A stretch of DNA of 64,000 nt, taken from [Clostridium] clostridioforme AGR2157. Its GTDB lineage: Bacteria > Bacillota > Clostridia > Lachnospirales > Lachnospiraceae. The notes under the pieces were generated by a model. That model worked only from the letters and a program-made list of their open reading frames with translations. It made no database searches and was not told the DNA's origin. Shown one piece after another: positions 47,962 to 55,438 of this stretch. The translations under genes and the position numbers were made by a program. Every line of letters starts with the position of its first letter. Within the stretch, counting starts at the first letter, position 1. The stretch lies in the NCBI RefSeq assembly GCF_000424325.1, contig NZ_AUJR01000022.1, forward strand, positions 19,168 through 83,167, given 5' to 3'.

Positions 47962-48975
47962 TCACTTTCCTATGCAATAAGAACACTCCCCCAAATATTC
48001 CACCTGCGACAATGGAACTGCCTGAACATACGCAATGATGGACCGGCAGCTTTTAGAAAGATGAAAGCTTGTGCCATATGGCATGACATAAACCGTACTG
48101 CCGCTTCCCATACCGCTGCTTCCCGTACTGCCGCTCCCCGTACTGCCGCTTCCTGTACCTCCGTTTCCAGCACCACAGGTCCCGCAGGGAGAATACCTTC
48201 CTCCTGATTCATTCCGCAGTTCCCCCACAACACCAAAATCCACCGCTTTTAAATCATTGTAAAGATAATGGCAGGTCCTTAAGCGGTGGTAGCGGGTGGG
48301 GTTTTTTCCGATATATACTGTCTCATCTTCTTCTCCGCCCCCATCCTTGTCACCATCTCCAAAACGTCCCCCATCCGCTCCGTTCCACATTCTGCGGCTG
48401 CATACCTGTTCCACGGGAATGCTGTTGATTCCTAATACGGAAAAGGGAAGACGCATCCTATATCTCATCACTATATGGACCATCTCATCCGTCCCTATAT
48501 CCGTTCCCTCAAATGATACAGCTTCCACCCACTCCCTGTTAATCCCTCCCAATATCCTGGCGGAAGCATATGCAGCTGCCAGGACGGATGAGGCTGTATC
48601 CTCTGCCCTCCCTACATCCACCTCTGCACTGCCCTCCTCTGCGGTACGAAAACAGTATTCCACATAGGCATACTGACTCAGTTCCTCCCCCACGGATTCC
48701 ATTACAGCCTGTATCTGTCTCTGACGGTCCAGCATCTTCATGGGCATAATGAGGCAGAAACTTAAGAACAGGAACAGGGACAGACTGAGGGCTGCCTCTA
48801 TGGAAAGACTCCCCTGCATCTGACAGGAGTTCCATGATAATGCCCCTTTTCCATGGAACAGGCGACAGCATTTACGTACTTGGAGAGGTGCGGTTGTATT
48901 TTTATTTGCTGTTTTGTTATCTGGACAATACGATTTTGATTCTTTATTCTGCACCAGAAAAAAGGGCATCATCAT
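47962..48975 (-). CDS. Large TadE-like pseudopilin with duplicated Cys/His modules
   Basis: 337 aa. A strong AAAGGAGG site supports the start at 48975 (or the next two ATGs). A 50-residue polar leader precedes QGSLSIEAALSLSLFLFLSF, a prepilin-type site and helix. The C-terminal third has two related modules, VYIGKNPTRYHRLRTC followed by CGTC and VYVMPYGTSFHLSKSC followed by CSYC. They are joined by a Gly/Ser/Thr repeat linker encoded by 15-bp repeats at about 48090-48170. The modules look metal binding or disulphide forming. Confidence 0.78.
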   Translation of the reverse strand: MMMPFFLVQNKESKSYCPDNKTANKNTTAPLQVRKCCRLFHGKGALSWNSCQMQGSLSIEAALSLSLFLFLSFCLIMPMKMLDRQRQIQAVMESVGEELSQYAYVEYCFRTAEEGSAEVDVGRAEDTASSVLAAAYASARILGGINREWVEAVSFEGTDIGTDEMVHIVMRYRMRLPFSVLGINSIPVEQVCSRRMWNGADGGRFGDGDKDGGGEEDETVYIGKNPTRYHRLRTCHYLYNDLKAVDFGVVGELRNESGGRYSPCGTCGAGNGGTGSGSTGSGSTGSSGMGSGSTVYVMPYGTSFHLSKSCRSIIAYVQAVPLSQVEYLGECSYCIGK

Positions 48976-49018
48976 GAACCTCCTTTCCCCATTCCTGAAA
49001 AATCTGCAGTTCTCATTT

Positions 49019-51019
49019 CTATGGGCTTTTATAGTCTTCCAGGTAGCTCCCGGCTACAGCCATACGCGTATCATATGCGTAACCATCTTCCGGTCCCCGG
49101 CTTTTCCACACTCCATTTGAAAAAAACACATGTTTTCCACTGACAAGAGCTTCTGCATTCACCGTACATACACAGTTTTCCAGAGAAAATCCCGGCTGTT
49201 TCCTTGCTGTAACAATCTGCATCACATCCATCATCCGGTAAACCAGGTCCGTATCATAACCGCCGAAGATAAGTATCCTGAGATAACCTTCATAATCAAT
49301 TCCGCTCCCATCTCCGCCTCCTTCCCCATCAATCAGACTCCCACTCCTTCCCATCTCCAAAAGTCCGGCCAAATCCAGTTTCCAGTCGGAGACCGTCTTA
49401 AAGACCGGTACCTTTTTTCCCTCCAATAGGCACCGCACATCCAGCAGCGCCTCTCCAAGGGCCCATACTGCCATGATAAAAAATGCCACCACCGATACGA
49501 GAGGCAGGATCCCCGTCCCTCCCACTATGGTCAGAGCCAGACTCCGTGCCTCCTGGCGTTTTCCGGAATCTGACAGGATATGTATCAGATTGAGTCCTTC
49601 TCTAAAGGCAACCAGACGCGCCGCCACACCGCTTAAATTGTCCTTGTCCTTCTTCTTTCCATGAATGATGTATTCCAGCTCATAAAATTCCCCCTTCTGC
49701 ATCTCCTTTTTAAACCCTTTAAAAAAACGTATATCATATTCTCCTATAATCAGACGCTGTATCAGTGTCCTGGCTCCGGTCAAAAAGCCGGTGCTTTGGG
49801 AATCTCCATCCCGGTCTTTTTCCTTCAATCCACCGCCGTCTGTTTTCCTCTGGACAGACGGTGTGCCGGAAAGCCTGAGGTCTGTGCCGGAAACAACGGT
49901 TCCTTCCGGCAATACCAATTCCAGCATCCCTTTCCCTGCCATATTTCCTACCTGTTCCAGAAAACCTTCCTTTTCCTTATCGCGGACCCCGAATTCCACT
50001 CCCAGCAAGAGCATGCCATACTGGGACCAGCGCGCTCTCACCGGCTGCCACAAGGCAGCCTCGTCCAACTCATCGTCCTCATCCTCCGGCTCCCAGTTAC
50101 TGATATACTCCATTACCTCCTCCGCCATATTAATCACATCCCCAATCCACTGAATCCTGTCCCGGCTCAGATTTGTCAGTGCCTCAACCTCCCTGCGGCG
50201 CTGTCCGTCCTGGGCCGCATATGACTCATACTGGCTGATTTCCTCCTCCAGCGCAGCCCGCACATCCCCGCTCAGGTCACTGGTTTCCTCCAAAAACCGT
50301 TCTCTGCTATTTGCCAGTTTCACATACAGTTCATCCGCCCTTTTCTCATAAGACTTTACCTGGCCCGGAATCCGTTCCAGCTCCCGTATCATTTTATTGG
50401 CCTGGGAAATGAACCTGCCTCCATCCGGCTGCTCCAGGCAATCCTTTCCCTGTTCCCACCGTTCCCTCTGGGCCAAAAGCGTACTGTTAATTATCTCCAG
50501 CGCCTTTTCAACTCTTACAGCTTCCCTGGAATGGGCGGAATATAGTTCTGAGACGCGATTAACGCTGTTACCCTCCTTCCAGGCCACCAATAGCTCTCCT
50601 GCACCTGCTTCATCCAATTCGTCCCAATCCATATCGAGCAGCCCGTACTTCATATAATCCAGTATTTCCTGTTCAAAATATCTCCCGTCCCCCTGGGTAA
50701 GGCCTGTCATATCTGTGATCCGAATCTGGTCCGCCTTCATGGGATACCAGTTGCCGGCTTCCATATAGGGCCTCATAAATTCCCTGAACTCCTTCTCCAG
50801 CGTCTCTGTTTTGTCATACTCAAGACCCAATATCCGGTATTTATTCCACAGTTCCCGGTGATACTGGGCCATAAGGGAATCTGCGGATGAGTCCACCGCC
50901 ATCCGCAGATAGCATCTGGCGCCTGCTGTGCGGGCCGATTCCACGATCACACACAGCAGTGCACAGACACTGAACAGTATCATTGCCAGGAATACCGTAA
51001 TCTCACCTTTCCTGCACAT
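49019..51019 (-). CDS. DUF5702 protein of the Tad locus
   Basis: 666 aa. The N-terminal KGEITVFLAMILFSVCALLC resembles a TadG/TadE-type anchor. A long, mostly helical, charged extracytoplasmic region follows, with coiled-coil stretches around residues 190-300 and a second hydrophobic segment near 520-545 (LPLVSVVAFFIMAVWALGEA). DUF5702 proteins occur in Clostridia Tad loci. The start overlaps the stop of the Flp-like ORF as TAATG. Confidence 0.83.
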   Translation of the reverse strand: MCRKGEITVFLAMILFSVCALLCVIVESARTAGARCYLRMAVDSSADSLMAQYHRELWNKYRILGLEYDKTETLEKEFREFMRPYMEAGNWYPMKADQIRITDMTGLTQGDGRYFEQEILDYMKYGLLDMDWDELDEAGAGELLVAWKEGNSVNRVSELYSAHSREAVRVEKALEIINSTLLAQRERWEQGKDCLEQPDGGRFISQANKMIRELERIPGQVKSYEKRADELYVKLANSRERFLEETSDLSGDVRAALEEEISQYESYAAQDGQRRREVEALTNLSRDRIQWIGDVINMAEEVMEYISNWEPEDEDDELDEAALWQPVRARWSQYGMLLLGVEFGVRDKEKEGFLEQVGNMAGKGMLELVLPEGTVVSGTDLRLSGTPSVQRKTDGGGLKEKDRDGDSQSTGFLTGARTLIQRLIIGEYDIRFFKGFKKEMQKGEFYELEYIIHGKKKDKDNLSGVAARLVAFREGLNLIHILSDSGKRQEARSLALTIVGGTGILPLVSVVAFFIMAVWALGEALLDVRCLLEGKKVPVFKTVSDWKLDLAGLLEMGRSGSLIDGEGGGDGSGIDYEGYLRILIFGGYDTDLVYRMMDVMQIVTARKQPGFSLENCVCTVNAEALVSGKHVFFSNGVWKSRGPEDGYAYDTRMAVAGSYLEDYKSP

Positions 51020-51123
51020 TAATACACCTCTTTAGACTGGCTGTTTATCTCCTTAAAGATATTTTGCAGCAGGGTGGTTATCTGCTTTTTAAAGATAATG
51101 ACCAAGCCTATGAGCACCACCAT
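51019..51123 (-). CDS. Flp1-like pilin, short or N-terminally truncated
   Basis: 34 aa, too short for most gene callers. VVLIGLVIIFKKQITTLLQN continues to a polar tail ending SQSKEVY. This matches the C-terminal helix and tail of Clostridia Flp1-type pilins, but the preceding G-x-G-x-VE cleavage part is absent. A TAG lies five codons upstream in frame. A GGGGG site 8 bp before the ATG and the TAATG overlap with the DUF5702 gene suggest it is still translated. It is probably a degenerate pilin rather than a functional one. Confidence 0.55.
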   Translation of the reverse strand: MVVLIGLVIIFKKQITTLLQNIFKEINSQSKEVY

Positions 51124-51127
51124 AAAA

Positions 51128-51313
51128 TTAGCCCCCTATCTGATACTCCGCATAAACACTGGGTGTAACAACAGCTTCACTGAGTAGCTTTTGTTTTTCT
51201 ACCCCACATTTGCTCCGCAAATTGTATATGCTCCATCCTAAATAAAAAGCCCCAAAAGCAAAAGAGCTCACCTTTCTGGCAAGCTCTCCTGTTAAATGCT
51301 TTTCAATATTTCT
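51128..51313 (-). pseudogene. C-terminal fragment of an unknown Tad-locus gene
   Basis: An open stretch of 61 codons, bounded upstream by TAA and without a good start. It reads EKHLTGELARKVSSF, then FAFGAFYLGWSIYNLRSKCG, and ends VYAEYQIGG with its stop 4 bp before the Flp-like ATG. The codon pattern and spacing suggest the end of the gene that preceded flp. It breaks off where AT-rich mobile DNA starts. No family recognised. A GTG within it could make a 47-aa peptide. Confidence 0.45.
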
Positions 51314-51328
51314 TTATTAAATTAAATA

Positions 51329-51363
51329 GCCGATACATGTTCCCGTACGATATACCGTTCGCT
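51329..51363 (+). repeat. Near-repeat A, candidate recombination site (left)
   Basis: GCCGATACATGTTCCCGTAC at 51329-51348 followed by TTCGCT at 51358. It matches near-repeat B at 16 of 20 bases, with all four differences transitions, and shares TTCGCT. Confidence 0.5.
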
Positions 51364-51417
51364 AATGTCCTGTCCATTATCTCTTAAGATAATTTCTTTT
51401 TTTCACTTCTCCCTAAA

Positions 51418-52971
51418 TTACATTGATCTTAATTGCCCTAGAGCTATTAACTCCTGAAATCTATCAATATTGTATTTCTCTATATTCGATATATAGATGT
51501 GTGTTGCATCAATGTAATTAATTTCTTTGGGCAACTCTTTCTCAGAAAATGCAAATGGTTCTGGTCTAGGATCCCTATTAAAACCTGAGTTAGTATTATA
51601 CATAATAAACCAATCCCCATATTCATCTATTTTATTATCCAATAATAAAATATTATAGCCCTGACTATGATTATCTTCTATTTTTCCCCATGCTAAAACT
51701 TTCTTCCCCCTACATGTGGGATGTGAATATCTTGTGGCTGTTGGAGTGCGAATGCCATAAGAAATCGTATATCCTATAGTTTTTTTATAAGCTTCAGGAT
51801 CAAGCACTGATAAAGTTATTGTAATGGTTTGAAAATTCGGCATTTTAATTGTTATAATATTTTTCTCTTCTGCAAGATCAAAATTAGCTGAATTAAAAAC
51901 AATTTGACCCGAAGCGTATTGAGAATTGTATATTTCCGTATATTCTCTAAGCGGATTCAATATCTCATTATCGAAATGAAACATTATGTTTTTTACATGA
52001 TCCCACCACTCTTTTCTCTTTTTTGCTTCTTCAGCTTCTTTTCTCTGCCTCGCATTATCGGTTGCATTTTGCATTGCTACAGCCGACTGTACTAATGATA
52101 ACATTTTATTATCACTCGCCCCTAGCTTGTTCCCTTTATTCAAAATATCAATAATTTCCTGCCAATTTGAAAATCTTTTGCTTTTAGGTTTTTGCAGCAT
52201 TCTATTAATTACTGAAACCAAATTAGGTGCAATAGAAGAATTGAACCGAATTGGGTTTTCTACCGCTGTATATAAATGTGCCTCCTCATAATTACCAGCA
52301 ATAACTTCATAGGGATAATTTAATGTTGCCAATTCATAAAATACTATTCCCATAGAATAAATATCCATTGCAATCGTATTTTTTTCATTCCTCCATACTT
52401 CTGGCGCACAATATGGTGCGGTACCATATCCTTTAAATGTTACATTTCTAGTTGTTGCCTCAGAATATTTTGCCAAACCAAAGTCTGTAATCTTTAAAAC
52501 GTTATCTTTAATCAATATATTATCCGGCTTAATGTCTCTATGAACTAAAATGGAATTAACATGTTCCATTCCCAAAGACAGTTGCAAAAACATGTTATAC
52601 AATTCATCATTAGTAAAAAATGTGTTACTCATACGTTTCTGTTTTATGAGATCGTTTAGTGAGCCTTGATCAGCAAATTCCATAATAATAAATGGCGGAT
52701 ATTCTTTTAATATTTTTCCATCATGCATAAACTCATATGTAATTGTATTTTCAGCATTAATCTTCTTTGCTAAATTCAATTCATTTTGAAATGCAATATA
52801 TTCTTCAGATGTTGGAAATACATTCAACATTGTCTTTAAAGCAAATTTCTTTTTATCACCTATTCTTTCACATAGAAAAACTTGTCCAAATCCCCCCGAT
52901 TTAATACTACGTACAACTTTATATTCATTGCCTTTATCATCAGGTAATACACTATCTATAGTGATTATCAT
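51418..52971 (-). CDS. Cytosolic Ser/Thr protein kinase with unassigned C-terminal domain
   Basis: 517 aa. The kinase domain (about residues 15-280) has all catalytic parts: glycine loop GGFGQV at 26-31, Lys46, Glu64, HRDIKPDN at 144-151, DFG at 163-165 and APE at 189-191. Residues 300-330 are a short charged coiled coil. Residues 330-517 form a domain I do not recognise, with beta-rich and aromatic patterns. There is no membrane helix and there are no PASTA repeats, unlike housekeeping PrkC/Stk kinases. It is very AT-rich, has its own promoter, and is the sole cargo of a recombinase-bearing element. A defence or regulatory role is inference. Confidence 0.9.
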   Translation of the reverse strand: MIITIDSVLPDDKGNEYKVVRSIKSGGFGQVFLCERIGDKKKFALKTMLNVFPTSEEYIAFQNELNLAKKINAENTITYEFMHDGKILKEYPPFIIMEFADQGSLNDLIKQKRMSNTFFTNDELYNMFLQLSLGMEHVNSILVHRDIKPDNILIKDNVLKITDFGLAKYSEATTRNVTFKGYGTAPYCAPEVWRNEKNTIAMDIYSMGIVFYELATLNYPYEVIAGNYEEAHLYTAVENPIRFNSSIAPNLVSVINRMLQKPKSKRFSNWQEIIDILNKGNKLGASDNKMLSLVQSAVAMQNATDNARQRKEAEEAKKRKEWWDHVKNIMFHFDNEILNPLREYTEIYNSQYASGQIVFNSANFDLAEEKNIITIKMPNFQTITITLSVLDPEAYKKTIGYTISYGIRTPTATRYSHPTCRGKKVLAWGKIEDNHSQGYNILLLDNKIDEYGDWFIMYNTNSGFNRDPRPEPFAFSEKELPKEINYIDATHIYISNIEKYNIDRFQELIALGQLRSM

Positions 52972-52989
52972 ATAGCCCTCCTCATATCC

Positions 52990-53018
52990 ATTATAAAATC
53001 AACTATATTTTCTCACAA
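52990..53018 (-). promoter_or_regulatory. Promoter of the kinase gene
   Basis: On the minus strand TTGTGA (53013-53018), 17 bp, TATAAT (52990-52995), followed by AGGAGGG just before the kinase ATG. Confidence 0.65.
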
Positions 53019-53090
53019 TTATTTTAAACCTGCAACCTGAATATAAACCCTACACTTTTTTGATTATCTCAATATATATAAAGCAAAACA

Positions 53091-53118
53091 GCCAATATAT
53101 GTTTCCATACTATTCGCT
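53091..53118 (+). repeat. Near-repeat B, candidate recombination site (internal)
   Basis: GCCAATATATGTTTCCATAC at 53091-53110 followed by TTCGCT at 53113. It is in direct orientation relative to near-repeat A; the two flank the kinase gene and its promoter. Confidence 0.5.
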
Positions 53119-53145
53119 GTTAGCTATCTTTCACACTTTATTGTT

Positions 53146-53529
53146 TTATTTTTTCTGATTATTTAATTCTCCTGTTAATTCCTCAACCTTTTTCTCTAAC
53201 CTGCTATTCTCGTTCTCTAATTCTTTTATCCTTTTTTTCAGTTTCATAACTGCACTTTTCAAATTAATATTTGTTTCTTCCAATGCTCTATCAAATATAA
53301 CTTTCTTCGGATTGTAACATTCCCCCTGTTGGAGCTGGGCATCATCTAACGCTTTTCTAACTTCCTGATTTCTATAGAAAAAGCTTTTCGCAAATCCGGT
53401 GTTTTTTGCAAGCACAGTTACCGAAATACGCTCTTTTCTTTCGAGCATTTTCTCAATCTGTTTTATAGCAATATCCGCTTTCTGCTTACTCTTAGCTTGA
53501 TTCATCGCAACTATTTTATCGTATTTCAT
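53146..53529 (-). CDS. TnpC/DUF6262-type transposition accessory protein, copy 2
   Basis: 127 aa, paralogous to the next gene upstream: both start MKYDK and carry an HTH-like segment (ISVTVLAKNTGFAKSFFYRN) followed by a coiled coil (about residues 85-125). TnpC of Tn554 affects transposition orientation and frequency; equivalence here rests on size, position and domain type. It follows copy 1 by 21 bp. Confidence 0.72.
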   Translation of the reverse strand: MKYDKIVAMNQAKSKQKADIAIKQIEKMLERKERISVTVLAKNTGFAKSFFYRNQEVRKALDDAQLQQGECYNPKKVIFDRALEETNINLKSAVMKLKKRIKELENENSRLEKKVEELTGELNNQKK

Positions 53530-53550
53530 ATCTGTTTTCTCCCATTTTAT

Positions 53551-53955
53551 TTACAATCGTTTCAGTAGAGAGATTTCTTTTCTTCCAAGCTGCTTCTGAA
53601 GCTTCTCTACCTGCTGGCGAAGCTGTTCATTACTCTTAACAAGTTCCTCATTCTGCATTGTAGCTCTTAATAACTCAAGTTTCAAATCAACCATTGTATT
53701 TTCAAGCTCTTTATCCATTATAACCGGATGCTGATTTTTAAAGATTGCCTCCTGCCTGTGAATGGCATCATCCAGTTCACGCCTAACCATCTGGTTTTTA
53801 TAAAAAAATCCTCTGGAAAGCCCCGTCCTCTTTACTAACTCTGCTACGGTAATCCTTTCCATATTATCAAGCATACCAGAAATAGCTTTTTTTGCAACCT
53901 CCATCTTCCTTCGGCTCTCGGCCTGTGTAATCTCTATCATTTTATCATATTTCAT
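53551..53955 (-). CDS. TnpC/DUF6262-type transposition accessory protein, copy 1
   Basis: 134 aa. HTH-like region ITVAELVKRTGLSRGFFYKN at about residues 36-55, then a leucine-rich coiled coil (NEELVKSNEQLRQQVEKLQK). The ATG at 53955 has GGATGG upstream and overlaps the end of the third recombinase gene by 11 bp, so it belongs to that operon. Confidence 0.75.
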   Translation of the reverse strand: MKYDKMIEITQAESRRKMEVAKKAISGMLDNMERITVAELVKRTGLSRGFFYKNQMVRRELDDAIHRQEAIFKNQHPVIMDKELENTMVDLKLELLRATMQNEELVKSNEQLRQQVEKLQKQLGRKEISLLKRL

Positions 53956-55438
53956 AATCATCCCATCCTTCTATGATATCTAATAGGATCATATCCATTT
54001 TTTCTCTTGCGGTTCTTGTCTCATCAGCCATCAGCTTATTTCCTATTTTCCGGTAATAATGCACAGATTGTGTTGAGGTATGCCCCAGCAGCTTCGCTAT
54101 CATCCAGTCATCCACATGCATTTCCGTCAGTTTCTTTCCATAGCAGTGCCGGAATATATGGGTACCAAACTGCAGCAGTTCACCGTTGTCATCCCGGATA
54201 TCTTCCTGGCGTATCATCTTCATGATCTGGTTTTGGATCATGTTATACTGGTAAGGTTTTGTAGGATCATTTTTCTTTACAAAAATATATGTTGTTTCCC
54301 CATACCGCTCTTTCGTATAATCGATTGCTTTCATGATAAGCCGCGCCACTTCTTCGCTGATGGCTTTTTCATACGTTACGGATTTTACCTGATGGATCCT
54401 TATAAAATACCGCCCTTCCCTCATGCTCAGGCAATCCGGCTTTAAGGTCAACGTATCCGATATCCGTGTTCCCAATAACTGGTGGATAATCAATGCCCTG
54501 CAAACCTGCTCATCCATCTTGAAAATGTGTTCGTTTAATCTCTTGATCTCCGCATCCGTGTAAAACTTGAAGATATGCCTTGGAGTGCTTGGAAAATCAT
54601 TGCTTAAGAACAGTTCACTCATGCTCTGCCGTTCATATAAATTTCCGACATCCTCTATCACCCTCCGCAGGGCATAAAGATCCGATCTGTAATTTTTCCG
54701 TTCATGCGCTTCCGTTTGTAGGTAAATCAGGTACTGCTCAATATGCATCCGTTCAAGTTCCTGTAGGGATTTGATATCCGGACACCGCTTTTCAAGAAAC
54801 CGGGCAAACCGCTTTACGGCAGTCATCTCACTTTGAATCGTTCCTAATGGGGAATACTTCAGATGCATAAAGACCGCTTTTTTCACTTCCTCCCGGATAT
54901 CCGGCTGCGTAATCTTCGTAAAGTTGATGGTTTCCATATTCAGGATCGGGTTCGAGTGAATTGGAAAATCAAAATTTTTCAGATTCCAGATATCCTTTTC
55001 CTGCTCATCCCGGTCATCATCCTCTTTCGCAAACTTCAGGATCTTCTTCATGTGCTTTACAATGCCGGGAGTCTCAATCCCTACCCTGTCATATACCGCC
55101 CGATACTTTTTACTCGATAAAGCATATCCTTTCTCCATCATCCAACCTTTCAGCATGCGGATTATTTTTTCCTCCGTCTTTGCGTCCAGACTGCGGATAT
55201 TCCGGTCGATGAGAAACTCCCTGATATTATTGTAATAGAGCAGCTCACTTGACAAGCTGGAGGGGGCAAGTTTTTTTCCTCTGTCCCATATAAAATCTTC
55301 TAACAACCTGCCGACATCCTCTGAAGGAAGCCCTTCCAGATCAAAATACCGATCCGGGCGGATATGCATTTTTTCAATCTGATCCTCAGTTGCCTGCGTA
55401 TAACAGTCCATCTCATATACATAAATTCTTTTTCTCAT
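53945..55438 (-). CDS. Tyrosine recombinase, third member of the trio
   Basis: 497 aa. The C-terminal catalytic domain has the Arg in LLGTRISDTLTLKPD, HIFRH for the HxxR box, LLGHTSTQSV, and the nucleophile in VHYYRK. The N-terminal half holds a SAM-like core-binding domain. Its start overlaps the TnpB-like stop by 4 bp. Classical Tn554 has only two recombinases, so this is an extra member. All active-site residues are intact. Confidence 0.9.
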   Translation of the reverse strand: MRKRIYVYEMDCYTQATEDQIEKMHIRPDRYFDLEGLPSEDVGRLLEDFIWDRGKKLAPSSLSSELLYYNNIREFLIDRNIRSLDAKTEEKIIRMLKGWMMEKGYALSSKKYRAVYDRVGIETPGIVKHMKKILKFAKEDDDRDEQEKDIWNLKNFDFPIHSNPILNMETINFTKITQPDIREEVKKAVFMHLKYSPLGTIQSEMTAVKRFARFLEKRCPDIKSLQELERMHIEQYLIYLQTEAHERKNYRSDLYALRRVIEDVGNLYERQSMSELFLSNDFPSTPRHIFKFYTDAEIKRLNEHIFKMDEQVCRALIIHQLLGTRISDTLTLKPDCLSMREGRYFIRIHQVKSVTYEKAISEEVARLIMKAIDYTKERYGETTYIFVKKNDPTKPYQYNMIQNQIMKMIRQEDIRDDNGELLQFGTHIFRHCYGKKLTEMHVDDWMIAKLLGHTSTQSVHYYRKIGNKLMADETRTAREKMDMILLDIIEGWDDYEI

